A stretch of 64,000 nt of DNA from Desarmillaria ectypa (GCA_030407005.1 JAUDYN010000001.1:3162001-3226000), one strand, 5' to 3'. Shown: positions 21,749 to 33,950, counted from the first letter of the stretch. Program-made: numbers and translations. The notes: a model not told the origin generated them from the letters alone.

Positions 21749-24436
21749 ATGTTTGCCCTGCGACAATTTCCAGGCATCGTTCGCGGATACACTTCTGTGG
21801 CTAAAAAACTTCAGAAAATTGCTCGTAAATTCCGCCCACCACCTCCTCCGCAACCATGGCACGGAAACGCGATCGAATCCTTCAAGAAGGCTGTGGATAA
21901 TGGCGAAGAAAGGAAGCTGCTGTTCAATATTTATCCTCAAATGGAAATGACGAACATTTTGAGAGAACTACCGGAACACATTCCTCGGACCGATGAAAGG
22001 AGTACTATCCTGGTGCTGTGCATCACGGAGAAGCGCATGTTTGAATTATACAAAATGCTGGAAGTACGATATCCAGACTGGAAGGTTGTATGGGAAGGCC
22101 CGCACGGGAAACCGGCGGCTCCTGCTAACGCAGATCTGTAAGCCCCCCTTGGTTCAATGGCACAACTGACGGTTTCACCTCTATCAGGATGTTAACGACA
22201 ATGAGGGGATTTACCAAGGAGGGGGCGTTCAAGAAGCTTCTAAATTCGCGTGTTCAGGCGATCATTCTTGACGAAGCCCAGCATGGCGGGAAATCATTGT
22301 TGGTACTCCAACGGCCCTGTGGATTGAAAACCTTCTTACATGTTTTCGCAAAAGTTGGGAACGACTTTCATGGCGATTCAGTACAAATGATCCGTTCCCC
22401 TGGGTTATTGGTCTGACGTCCTTGCATCCTAAGCAGCTTCGAGCTCCCATGGAAATGAACGCGCACTTCAAATCACTTTTCTTCAGACGCGATCTACTCG
22501 ATGACTGCAAGGAAAACTGGTTGGTGGTCATGTTATGGATTCAAACCCTGGTTCTGAAGTTTTCTCTGATAATAAAGGGAGTGCGAAGTGCGGTTTAGCA
22601 CCGTACCGACGAACATAGGTCTGACGAAGCTTGAATCCTGGAGATCAAAGTTCAGAACGAAGGAACTCTCCCCGCTGATGTCGACGCCCGAAGTCATCTC
22701 GGCTATTGTCAACGCGTGGGCGGAGTGCTATGCTTCGAGGAAGTCGACCATCGTACAATGTGTGGACTCATCTCATTCTCAAGCGCTGTTAGATGCTTTT
22801 ACAGAACGCCAAATCGACGTTAGGGTCCTCGGAAAGAACGACGAAAATATGGAAGCCTTTAGATCAGGCAAATTCCCTGTCCTTCTTGTTGAAGGTTGGT
22901 AGAATATTTCTCCGTTTTGAATTTAAAGTCCCATTCCTCCTATAGATGCACAACGCATCGCAAACGCTAATAATGTTGACACGGTAATTCTCGCTAACCC
23001 AGTAACTTCCCCAAGTACGTTTCGCCGGATGGTAAGCCATTCGTCCCACCTGTTTTACTGTAACTCATCGACACAGTATTCAATGGGCACAATGGCGTCT
23101 CCTGAATCAGGCAAAACGGATTGTCATGTGGTGGAGATAGTTGATACTGCACGCATACAAACAAGTGGCCCGCAATGGGTCCCAAGCCCTATAGCGCATA
23201 CATTATATACCTGGACGAGATTGAACCCAGACGAGCCGTTGAATAGTACGCCGGAAAAGCTTCTTCAACTTTCATTCCCTTTACCGTCATTTCATAGATG
23301 CTTCTATCGATGATATCAGGGAGCTTATTGGAGGGCTCTCTCACATCTCATTGCCGAACCCCAAACCTCCGCTTCAGAGAAGCCAAGAACGAGCCAAGAA
23401 AGTCCAGGAGCACCAACACCAAGTTTCTATCGTCACGGAAAGCGGCGAACAGTCTCAACCGGACGACTTGACCACAGTATCAGAGGATGACGTACCTGAA
23501 ACTGAAGTAGAACGCGACCTCAGGATTCTTAACTCTATGGAAGATATTATATGGTTCTACTGTGGTAGATGTGTGCATGTTACTGATTTGGGCGAACGGG
23601 GCTACATCGTGGTCGCGGCAGTCGAACCGGACGGTGGGCGCAATTTTTCCTTGTGATGCCTGGCGACTAATGACTTTGCAGAGAAATTTGCACAGCTTCG
23701 ATATCGTGCTATTCATGATCCCCATCCTCTCGACGGAGGAGCCATCCTCGAGATTTCTAGCACACGAGCAGATATGCTCCTCAATCTAGTCAATTTAACA
23801 CCTGACGAAGGCCTTTCGATCAGGAAAGCTAAGAGCGTCGTTTACAAGTACATAACCACGGCAATGAACATGAGGTGACCATCTGCATCCTCTGCGAGTC
23901 GAACTATATGTTGACATTCGATCCAGACTGGCTACTCTTAGGGGGTGGGAGCGGGTTGGTCTTACCACTCGACAGATGGCAGCTATCAAGCGTCTTTGGA
24001 CAGTAGAAACGATCGACAGTATCCACATCGAGGGACAGGGGATACCCAGGGATGAATTTCTGACTTGGATGTCTCGCCTCAGCGGTTCATCGTTATTGGC
24101 TTGTCTACGAAGCGGTATACCTAACGAGGTACGTGTATACTCGATATGCTCCCATACAAAGGTTACAACCACTATTTTTAGGAGCATCCCTTTTTATCCG
24201 ACCATACAATTTCAAATGTGGCAAAGAGGATGCGAAGGGGTTCAAGGGTAATATCCATCACTAATCTTATACTAGTCCTTTTATTGACTGTCCGGATACA
24301 ACAGAGATGGGACACCATCCGGACTGCGAGGATTCTCAAAAGACAGGCTAAACAAAGGAGGAAGGTTCTTAAGAAGAAACGTCTGAAAGAAAAGAGAGAA
24401 GCTCAAATGGAGCGCAGAGCAAAAAAAGCAAAGTGA
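21749..24436 (+). CDS. Irc3-like mitochondrial helicase homologue with eroded motifs
   Basis: Eleven exons join cleanly; introns run 22138-22187, 22299-22354, 22524-22581, 22895-22945, 23032-23076, 23246-23297, 23634-23681, 23875-23941, 24129-24181 and 24248-24304. The N-terminus (MFALRQFPGIVRGYTSVAKK) looks like a mitochondrial import signal. Order and spacing follow Irc3-type SF2 helicases: motif II is LDEAQHG, then IGLTS where motif III (TATFSR type) belongs, WLCEVRF, and ASPESGKTDCH near motif VI. The Walker A loop (LPTGSGKT in the family) is replaced by NIYPQMEMT (residues about 60-68), and the arginine-finger motif (QMIGRGMR) by RMYSMGTM. The C-terminus is a basic Lys/Arg tail. The frame is intact, so it is probably expressed but unlikely to hydrolyse ATP in the usual way. 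Stop is at 24434-24436. Confidence 0.75.
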
Positions 24437-24447
24437 CAGCTCAGCCA

Positions 24448-26170
24448 CTAATTATTCTTGGCCTTAAAGAGGTAGTGCCCAACGCCCCATCTGCACAGCA
24501 GGACTTTAGCACCAAGTCAGAAGGGGGGGGAGGGGATCAACGCACTGTTGTCCATTGTCCATGTTGAAGAGCTCGGAGCATGCCATGTAGAACACGCGGA
24601 ACCTGTACAGAGTTGCGTTTCAGCGCAGATTTGTGCGTTCGTGCGAAATTTTGGACCTGTAAAAAGCCTTAACTCCTTCAATTGGATCGTTGCCTTTGGA
24701 TATAGCGTCTTCTTGGAGTTTCTTTAGACAAGCTAAGAATGTTATTTTCCTTGTTCTGGAGAAGAGCATGCCAGGTACCTGTTGCATTCTTGTCTTGCAG
24801 CTTCAGCCAATCTTCTAGCGTTCTAGAATAGTTCGTTCCCGATAGGTACCAGCTTCGGATCAGAGTGAGATCAGACTGAAAGAATAGCTAGAAGAGCGGT
24901 CGTTTGGTAAGTGTGTTTGATTTCGTAAGACGTAAAGAACTCACCAAAAGGTCGTGAGATGGCATTGTTCCGCCTGGAAGAAGTCAGTTCGAAAGGTATT
25001 AAAGTAAAGCAAAATCTAACCCGAGAAGAAATTACGCGCCATCCATCCGTCGCCTTCTTCGAAGTGGTACGGGGTGATGCGATGACAGAAGATATGGACG
25101 AATAACAATGCCTCGTCCGGATGGTTGTCATCAGAAGGGCGCAACCAGCTTGACACTTTCTTGAGCAACACCTCATAATTCTTCATGTGCTCAAACATCT
25201 GCCAACGAGTCAGGAAAGAAATACAATCAAGTCAAGTCGAGCATGCTTTGACCTCGATGGAGAGAATTCTATCAAAACTAGAGTGACAGATTGGCCCCAT
25301 CGGTAAGATAATGTGCTCGATACGTACTGCTTTGACCCAGGGAAATCGAATGTGTTGACGTCCGCTGTGATGATCTGTCGACATGTGTTCGTTAGGCGAC
25401 CTTCAAGTTGAGTAGGAACTAGAAAGCTCTCACTTCTACGTTAGTGAAACCACGCTCCTTTGCCGTTGCATCTATGTGTGCCTTCTGAGTAGCAGAATTA
25501 GAAAGACCCGTAATCTTTGCGTTGGGATATTTCTATATTCGAAGTGGAATTTCAAAGCCAAATCAACGGAGTAATGAACATTCTTACCTTTGCTAAGAAG
25601 AGACTCAAGCTACCCCAACCTGTTTCATATAATCGGCTCGGTCGTATGTTAAACATTTTCCTTGGCAGCTTACCGCATCCCAGGTCTAATATTTCCAGCC
25701 CATCACGCAACTTGGCCTTTTCACAGTAGCTTTCGAACATGAGAATTTCAGCTTCTTCAAGGGTCTCCCTCCCGGTCGGATATAAACATGAGGAGTATTT
25801 TCCACATGGACCCAGCGTTGACAAAATGAACTTGGTCGAGACCTATCAATGTTGATGACAAGTAGACACGAAAAATACAAGTTTTGGAGATACCTCATAA
25901 TGCTGCTCATTCGCTTTCTCTGGAACATCTGCAATTGTCGTTCTCGCGCGAACATCCTCTATCCACTTCATTTTGGCAGCATGATTAGCTTCGAAAGACC
26001 CTAGATCTATTTCACGCAGCCTTTGGCGACAAAGAGCGCGAATGACACGTCGTAGGATGAAGTCTGGGATCCAACCCTAGCCTGGAGTTGTGGCAACCGT
26101 TGATGCAATAGCAAAAGAAAAGTACCTTGTCAAGGAGGTCATAGCCTATGTCAAGGACGGCGTTAAGCAT
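24448..26170 (-). CDS. SAM-dependent methyltransferase, CFA-synthase/coclaurine-N-MT-like
   Basis: Minus-strand exons from ATG 26168-26170 read MLNAVLDIGYDLLDKG, IPDFILRRVIRAL, then GPCGKYSSCLYPTG, LEILDLGCG joined to WGSLSLFLAK (SAM-binding motif I, split by an intron), KITGLSNSATQ, MFEHMKNYEVLL, FVHIFCH, YRFRVFYMACSELF and a C-terminus WGVGHYLFKAKNN before TAG (24448-24450). This matches fungal proteins labelled coclaurine N-methyltransferase or cyclopropane-fatty-acyl-phospholipid synthase; the real substrate is unknown. There are about ten introns. Its stop is 11 bp from the stop of the convergent Irc3-like gene, and it lies 170 bp downstream of MDM31 on the same strand. Confidence 0.85.
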
Positions 26171-26341
26171 TGCTCCCTGAATTTGAATTGCAAGTTGTAG
26201 TTCGTGGACAAATCGTGTGGTCTGAAAATAGTTCTGATTGACACTAAGGCAGCGACGATAGGGTTAGGGTTCACTGCTCGGAAGAGGGCCCTTCTATCAC
26301 GCATGACACGCCTTAAGTAGATGATACATTTCCGCTAAGTA

Positions 26342-29300
26342 TTACATGGCATTGCTATCATACATCTCATGTGCGTCAAGGTAAGCCCGTAACATACTGG
26401 GATGGACGCCATCGTATACCTTTGCGTCCAGGTAGGATTGTTTGAAATGCGCGGATACAGGGTCAAACGCATTCCTCAATGCAGACAGGACAGCACTGGC
26501 AGTTTTTTGCAGGCTCCAAATGGTCACAGTCTTGAGGCGTCGGTTCATATTGGCTTCAGTGACATGATAAGCCAAGGCGTCGTACATCTGCGAAAAGTGA
26601 TCAATACATTTTCAGGCCGTACGGTAGAAAGTTAATTCCACCTTTAAAGAAATTTCATCCATGAGACCAGCTGAACAATTCGATCAACCTCGCATATCGT
26701 GGAATTAGATATTATGCTTACAGTCCCAGAGCTGTAGAAATGACGGTCAAAAGGATGTTACGCTGATAAAGCGATCAGCTAGCTACTCACAGTCCATGAA
26801 CCATCAAAATCATCAAGAATTTTAACTACTCGACAGTGTATAGGAACGAGGGTTCTGTTCGCACTGCACTCGACAAGTGAATAAATCAACAAATTAGGCA
26901 CAGAAGATTCTTACTTCATGAATGCAACAATGGGTCTGACCAGAGCATTGTTGACGTAGGATAGATCTCCGGTAAATATTGGAATAGCAGCCTTGACATC
27001 CCTAAATCGTAAATCGATATCTACTATAACGCTTGGCGTATTCCGTCCCTCGTCCTCACTTGACGCAAGGTCCTCTGGGGCAGTAAGCGGAGGTTTGATC
27101 AGTTCCCTTTGACCCGGTATCAGCTCTAACGTTGGGTTTGAAAAAGATGTGGTGATAGCGTCCGCAATCTCTCCTAGAAGAGCGTTAAATTGCAGACTAT
27201 CCTTCGGATCTCGAGGAAACTTGATATCAAGTACAGCGTCTACTTTGCCAGACGTTATCCATGAAATTGGGCCCTCCATAGATGTTGAATGCTGCAGATG
27301 ATCTACATTCACACCATCAATCCTGATGCGAGACTGCGAGAAAACGATTATTATAATAAATGCAGTAAGTGATGAAGGAAAGTACTGACCATGCGTGCCC
27401 AGTCAGCATCTTTGAGATCCATCTCCGTAGTCCGACCAATACTCTGTGGTTTATGCAAGCTGAGAAGACAGTTGTCAAATTGACCAACAATATTCTCAGC
27501 GCAGAGGAAGTCATAGAATAGCCATCGCTTCCTGAAACAGCGAATATCGGCGCGGAATATAGATGCTGTGTATGGACGAAAACCCCCCGGTTGATACACA
27601 GTAATGAGAAGGTCCTCGATTTGCAGAGATTTCAATTCAAAATCTCCTGGTTGATATTTGTGTCGATAGTCCGCCGGATTCAATGGATTATCCGGGTCCC
27701 ACGTAACTGATCTGCGATCTAGGGAAAATCGTCAACGCAAACAAAAGGATTCCCAGAATTCGTGTTACCAAGGACCCCGCGGACACCTTTCACCACCGCA
27801 TCCTCCACTAAGCCCTTACCGTCAAGCCATCTCCAAAGCGATAACGTCACATCGATAGAATCAACGTTAAGATCAAACATGGACCAATTAAGATCATCAT
27901 GGGAGATGTTGGACGCTTCCTCTTCCTCCTCTACTCCATGATTGGCTGGATGATCGCTGACATCGTAGCCGAGCGCGGCTGCATGTCCAATGCTTTTGCG
28001 TGAAGGAGTGGAAGCCATCGGCCGTCGAGAGATGTACACATTCTTGAATGATATACGCGAATCCTTCCACTTGGGTACTATAGCAGACTCGAATATAATG
28101 GTGACGCCAGTCTCCGATGTAAGATAATCACTAATTGCGCGTGCGACGAAGTCTAGGAAGAAGATATAAGTCAGGTCAAGGACAGTTCCTTCCCACTTAC
28201 TCTGTAATCTCAGACTATTGGCGATGGCAAAGATCACGGAGAAAAAGGTCGTGCTGCAGATGGTGAGTTCAAAGTAGGACGGAAATAAGAGAAAGACAAC
28301 ATACGTTCCAATCAGTATCCAAATTGTCTGGCTCATTACAAACCAGGTTACAAAGGCCGAGATGTCATCGGCGTTGAACTTTCGAAACGATTTGATTGTA
28401 AACCATTTAAAGCGGACATTCATCCGCTGCCAGAATCCATTAGCCACCTTCAGAAAATCGTCTCGTGTAGGTCGATGGAGGTGAGGAAGTGATGCTGCTA
28501 GACGCCGGAAGAATCGCGAATAGTGCTCTACATCATATGCCAAGGGAGGAGGAGAGGATGATCCTTGTGCCCTCTCATCAAGAGAATCTGACCTGTCCTG
28601 AGTGGGGAGGGTTCTTGATGGAGAAGGCAACTGCGAGAGTGTTGCTTGGAATGGTGAAGGAGATGGGTGACGAATCTCGAGAAAAGAGTCAGAACTTTCT
28701 CTGCCAACCTGTTCGGAGGTCTCAGAATTATTCCCAGTAACGACAGCATTCTCATCATTCGAAGAATTACCCGTGCCAATGGATGAAGTTTTTGCAGATA
28801 TGTGGGAAGATTGTGTGCTCCACGACGAAACAGACGGTGGACCAGGTGTAGAAGAAGGCAAAAACTTATCAAATAGTGATGTCCTCTGGGCCCGTTCTGC
28901 TTCACTCTCACTGCCAGAACTGCTTTTCTCCTGCCTTGAATCCAAATTGTCATTTTTGGATGAAAGAGAGGAAGAAGTGGAAGAAAGCAGCGGCTCTTCG
29001 GATTTAGTCGCGGTAGATGAAGAGGGGTCCCGCTCTGCAATATTTAACTTTCCATGAGAAGCTTCATTGGACCTTTGGGTAGGACCAGTCCCTGATCTAG
29101 GCGCCCCTTCACCACCCGCTAACGTAGACATTGTCGAAGATGGTTGGAAAGAGGGTAGCGAAGATGGTCCAGGAGGTTCAGGAGGTCTGGGAGCATGATT
29201 CTTGAAATCTGATATAGGTGAGGGGTCCTGAGGGTTCTTTGGAGACCTGTCGTTGGCTATACCCCATGGCTGGTTACGAGACTTCCGTGACCGTGATGCT

Positions 29301-29566
29301 ACACATGTCGAATGAAAATGATGGACTTGTCCTGGGGCGTAGGTCAATGACAAAGTGCCTCCAAAAGATCCTCTCCGCGACAATGGCGAGTTCCTGTGTG
29401 GCTTAGGAACAATGGATTCCTTCGTGGACGCCCAACTAGAGGCAATTTGGACCTGGAAGAATTTACGGATAATGCCATACCGGTCACAGTTGGCCTGGCT
29501 CGACCGTCCTAATGAGGCAAGCATCCTCCCGACAAGTCGCCCGCTTGCGAAAGAGGTGAGAGACAT
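26342..29566 (-). CDS. MDM31: Mdm31/Mdm32-family mitochondrial inner membrane protein
   Basis: The start ATG (29564-29566) gives MSLTSFASGRLVGRML, consistent with a mitochondrial presequence. A long Ser/Pro-rich stretch follows (residues about 100-320), then HYSRFFRRLAASLPHLHRPT, WFVMSQTIWILIG and FFSVIFAIANSLRLQ (membrane), ISDYLTSETG and IFESAIVPKWKDSRISFKNV, all strong family matches, and later WDPDNPLNPADYRH, FRKRWLFYDF, HTVPC-terminal blocks ending in MYDALAYHVTEANMNRR. Two introns (28153-28200, 28254-28304) are in frame and read through in the raw frame. In yeast Mdm31 and Mdm32 act in mitochondrial shape, nucleoid organisation and lipid homeostasis. The gene appears complete, with several more introns between 26590 and 27770. 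Confidence 0.9.
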
Positions 29567-29834
29567 TGTGTCTCTCGACAAGAGTGGTCGGACGACCGAG
29601 ATAGAGGTTCATGGAGAAACTTCCGTCCTCTGCCGGAATTGTCAAGCACAACCATACAGATTCGGACCGGTTACCGGTGCCTCTGGAGTATGGCCCAAGC
29701 AAGCCTGAACGTCGTCCTGAGGAACAGTAGCGAGAGACTCAAACATCTCATTTATTTCATTCGTGACAATAGACAGGTTTGGGGTCACTCAGATATCTTG
29801 ACAAGAATGTGCACTAAGGCTCAGGTATAATATA

Positions 29835-31075
29835 TCAATACGATGTGTCTGTCCAGCTCTTCCAATCCGAACCCAAAACAGACGACTTGGAAAGAGCGGC
29901 AGAGATAGGTGTGTAATAAAGGCGTTTAGAGGTATCCGACCCGTTTCCCGTGTTGCGGTACTCGGAAAAAATCCTACGAGATTGTCATGAGAATAGACTG
30001 CACTCCAATATGATCATGCACGTACGGCGTTGCGTTACTTGCCAAGGTGTTATAGCCTTGTGGATTGATTAAATCTGACAATTCACTATTCTGGAACACA
30101 ACTCGCGCCAGGGCTCTCCAAGGACGTCCAAGATAGACCTTTTTCGTCAAGTCGCTGGTAGAGGAATGGGCCTGGATGACCACGGAGTTATCGATGACAT
30201 AGTAGTTTGGGTCCGATGCTTTCTCGCGAGAGTTTGCCGTGATTGCCCCACCACCGTTACTTGCAAGTGTGCACTCGCCGAACCACGCTGAAGCATCTCC
30301 ATAGATATAGTCAACTGCGCCTTCAATATAGCAATTACTATAGTACTGATAGCCACCATCGGCCAAAAGCGTGTCCTGACGCAATATCAGAATCCACAGT
30401 ACAGCAGCAGCAGCAGCAGCAGAAGAGATAACCTGGTAGCCCGTGAAACTAGAACCATAAAAACCTTGCTTGTTACCTCGAGCGGCAACTGCTGTCGCCT
30501 GCTTGCCTTGCCCGTAGGTATTCTACACGAGAGTGACACGATGCTCAAACAGTATAAGATAGAGAGTAGTTACCTTAACAATGCAATTATAAAGGTTGAA
30601 ACCATCTTTTTCGGCTCGAAGCGTCGCACATGCATCATTACCGCCGTTATCCTGAGCATTCAAGTTGTTTGTAATAGTCACAACATTCGACTTGTAGGTA
30701 CCAGTGCTGTTAAAGAGTCAAAAGTCAAGTGGTATTAGGTCATTTTTCTCCAAATGTCAAAGACATACTCTTCCGTATAGCATAGCATAGTGACATTCGT
30801 GACACTAATGCTTACTTGCTCTTTATAAGTACCTGGATATATGAAGATAGTTTCACCACCGGAGAGTGTGGCTACGGCTCCACTTATTGTACTGCATTGA
30901 GGAGTAAGCGTACGTCAGAGAAATGTATAAATCCTACGAGCCTGTACTCTCCGCTCTTCGTACCGGACTGTCGTACGACAATAGCACCATCCGGAGGGGA
31001 GGTTCTGGATGCTGCAAGGGCGAGAGAAACCAACAAAAGAAGGTAGCAAGGTAGTAGACCGGCAGCATAAATCAT
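29835..31075 (-). CDS. Pectin methylesterase (carbohydrate esterase family 8), secreted
   Basis: It starts MIYAAGLLPCYLLLLVSLALA (signal peptide, ATG 31073-31075). Exons give SGGETIFIYPGTYKEQV, GFYGSSFTGYQ joined to DTLLADGG, VDYIYGDASAWFGEC, GGGAITANSRE and YLGRPWRALARVVFQ, then FSEYRNTGNGSD and SVLGSDWKSW to a TGA (29835-29837). The Gln and Asp of GYQDTL, the Asp of VDYIYG and the Arg of LGRPW are the CE8 active-site residues. The enzyme removes methyl esters from homogalacturonan, which exposes it to polygalacturonases. There are six or more introns, one holding seven CAG repeats (30402-30422). It diverges from the GH28 gene. Confidence 0.92.
30402..30422. repeat. (CAG)7 microsatellite in a PME intron
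   Basis: Seven perfect CAG units lie in the intron between GFYGSSFTGYQ and DTLLADGG, so they do not alter the protein. Confidence 0.85.
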
Positions 31076-31907
31076 ATCGACAACTCCTGCGTGAAAGGCC
31101 CTAATCTGAGAGTGTCTAAGCTACATAGGAGCCTTTGTTTATGAGGGGGCCATAATACGTCCGAGCTTTTTGCGCATGATGCGCCTTGCTCGGGCCGTCG
31201 TTAATCTAGACAGTTAGAAACAGACCTGAGCATATGGATTTTCAGCATTCGAACAATGAGAATTCTTCTATTCACAGTGCTGGAATCCAAGTTTTTCCGC
31301 GCAACTGCCAGGCAAATGAGAAGATGCTTCACCGTGGGGAGTGCTTCCTGACAGGACAATTTGAATGTTAAGCGTGGTTGCTAGCATGTGAGAGCAAGGC
31401 GTTGCATGTGTATCAGCATTAGGTGCATCACTATTCCCCGGTACATCGACGACGCGTGAAAAGATTTAAAAGACAGGAAAATATGTGGTTAGTCCTCGGC
31501 CGGAAAGACGGGCCGCTTCCCTTCACGTGTTCCAAGCCACTTTGGCCCGCCCGAAGTCTAACCGTACATTTTCCTCAGTTCCTGTCTTCTATCTTTCCAC
31601 GTATCGTCAATGTGCCAGAAAATGATGATGATACATACACAATATCTGGCTCTCATACGCTAGCAATCTTGCTTAGCATTCAAATCGTCCTGTCAGGAAG
31701 CATTCCCATCTTTCCTGGCAGTCACCGTGGGTCCATCGCGGGGAAGAAACTAGTATTCCAAAAATTCTCACTTCTCGAGTGCTCAACGTAACACATGTGC
31801 TCAGGTCCATTTCTAGATGTCTAGATCAACGATGGCCCGACTAGGAGAGGCCGCTCCGAGTCCTTTAAAGACTCACAAGCTTTGATACGGCCTGTTTAGA
31901 TGCGAAA
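31076..31907. promoter_or_regulatory. Shared divergent promoter of the pectinase pair
   Basis: It is 832 bp between the ATGs of the CE8 gene (minus) and the GH28 gene (plus). A TATA-like ctttaaag lies about 45 bp upstream of the GH28 start. An open frame at 31423-31791 has no family resemblance. CreA-type sites (SYGGRG) would be expected for pectinases, but I did not do a systematic search. Confidence 0.6.
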
Positions 31908-33412
31908 ATGTTGACCTTTCTCCTCATTCTGTTATTCTCAGTCTCTTTGCCTGGCGCCTTTGCTATCCCTGATTCACTAGAACCAACATCAACTCTAGTC
32001 AAACGCGCTACTTGCACGCCTGCTAGCGCACAGTCATCTTCAACAGACGACGTTCCCGCCATCCAGTCCGCCTTCGCTACCTGTGGGGATGGGGGTGTGA
32101 TCGTCATTGCGGCCGGCACGACTTACACCATTCGTAGCACTCTATCTTTTGGTACGTCCTTCCCCTACTTATCCGTGCCATAGTTAATAAGTTGGACTGT
32201 AGCCGGCTGTAAGGGATGCGAGTTCCGGGTCGAAGGAACCATGAAAGTTTCCTCTGACACCAATTATTGGGATGGTGTAAGAGCTATTATCCTACTCAAG
32301 GGTATCAGTGGTGCGACTATCCATTCAACCACGAGCTCGGGGTTGATCGACGGTAATGGTCAGGTAAGCAAGCTCAGCCATCGAAAAAGAAAAGACCTAC
32401 AGGATGAATCATCTTTCGCAGCCGTTCTGGGACGTGTTTGCGAACAACAGTAATTTCAAAAGGCCCACCTTAATGTATATCGATGGCTCCAGTGATATCA
32501 CAGTCAAAAACCTCCGTTTCAAAAACCCCCCCAATGTGTTCCATTCTGTCGTTGGCGGATCTACCAATGTTCTGTATTCGGGTTTGACTCTTACAGCGGC
32601 CAAGGCTGAAGTTAGCGGTGCCAATCCTAAAAACACGGACGGTTTCGACGTCGGAAAGTCAACACATGTCGAAATCACTAACACTACCGTTACCAATCAG
32701 GATGACTGTGTCGCGTTCAAGCCTGGGGCTAATTACATTACAGTCACAGACATAACCTGTAAAGGGTCAGTACATCAGAACGAGATATAAGAAAGAGGAC
32801 TCACTATGCTCTCGTAGGTCTCACGGCTTGTCTGTTGGAAGTTTAGCCGGCGGCAAGGGCTCAACGGACACTGTAACGAATGTCTACGTCAATCATGCAA
32901 TCATGATAGATTCAACGAAAGCCGTTGGAATCAAACTATACCAAGGTTGAACTACCTGAGTTCGACTGCCTCACAGGCGCTAACCCACTTTGGCTTAGGC
33001 GGCTCTTCTCACGGAACAGCCACTGTAAAAAATGTTACTTACAACGACATAACTGTCAATGGATGTGACTACGCTGCTCAAATCCAATCCTGCTATGGCT
33101 CTGGTACAACCGCAGAATGCGCTGCTGCGCCATCGACTGCCACGCTGACTGATGTCCATTTCACTAATTTCAAAGGCACAACTTCGGGCAAGGCATGATT
33201 CTCGTCATCTCGCAGTCCTGCTTCGCAATCTGACAATGTCTGTGCAGTACGACTCCGTCATTGCCAATCTGCACTGTCCCAGTGCTGGGACCTGTGATAT
33301 TTACTTCAGCAGCTTCGGAGTCTCGTCTCCTTCAGGTGGTGCTGAAGTTCTGTGCTCCAACATCGACAACAGTGATTTCGGCCTGTCATGTTCAGGTAGC
33401 GCATCTGGATAG
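31908..33412 (+). CDS. Polygalacturonase-like enzyme (glycoside hydrolase family 28), secreted
   Basis: It starts MLTFLLILLFSVSLPGAFAIP (signal peptide), then CDS exons read GLIDGNGQ joined to PFWDVF, NTDGFDVG, NQDDCVAFK, SHGLSVGSLAGGKGS and VGIKLYQG, ending SDFGLSCSGSASG and TAG. NTD, QDD and SHG hold the three catalytic Asp and the His of GH28; the RIK substrate motif reads GIK, which fits exo-acting or variant members better than classical endo enzymes. It hydrolyses galacturonan or a related pectin. There are five introns; the one after FKGTTSGK has a GC donor (aag/gcatga) and resumes at YDSV. Confidence 0.9.
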
Positions 33413-33950
33413 ATATATGTAGTATCACAGATGAAAATTTCCAGGGCTATCAATAACAGGAATGTGAAGGTAGACTAAGACCAATTACCAATGCACATGC
33501 GGAAGAACCAGGCTAGGTGTGCCTTCTTGTTGGAGCTCATTAAAGAAAGTGCACTTCTCTCGTGACACAAACAAAGTTGCTAGATGACGTTCACAACATT
33601 GACTCAGTGGGTACTGAGGACCACTAGCACGAAGGCATATTCGGCTAATATCCTTGTCCTATCTGCAACCTGACGTCTTTCGTCAGGCCTCGAAGTTGGG
33701 AAGTCGCACAGCCGATCACAGTAAGGTGATTGATGCATGTTTGTCCGTACGCTGTTATGAAACGATGTATAGAAAGAAAAAAAACAACCTGTCAGAGATG
33801 ATAGTAAGCCAGTGAAACTAGAAAGAAAAAAAGGGATCGTTACTTTAGCCGAAGAACAGAAGCACGGGATGTCCCTGCTCCATGCAGGACATGAGTCCCA
33901 ACTCTTCCAGACTGCCAGCATCAGAATAAACAGGACAACTGGTGTGAGGC
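33413..33950. other. Convergent spacer between GH28 and RRP46
   Basis: No gene was found. It should hold both 3' UTRs and terminators; nothing else stands out. Confidence 0.55.

Noticed and set aside
22270..22430. Apparent frameshift after DEAQHG in the Irc3-like gene
   Set aside because: An intron 22299-22354 joins GKS to FWERLSWRFS in phase and leads to IGLTS.
23240..23300. Apparent one-base frameshift near LPSF in the Irc3-like gene
   Set aside because: A 52-bp GT-AG intron (23246-23297) gives a continuous frame into ASIDDIRELIGG.
28489..29057. Plus-strand open frames antisense to MDM31
   Set aside because: They lie opposite the Ser/Pro-rich part of MDM31, where biased codons keep the other strand open; no family resemblance.
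30402..30422. CAG repeat as a polyglutamine or polyserine tract
   Set aside because: It lies inside an intron of the pectin methylesterase gene.
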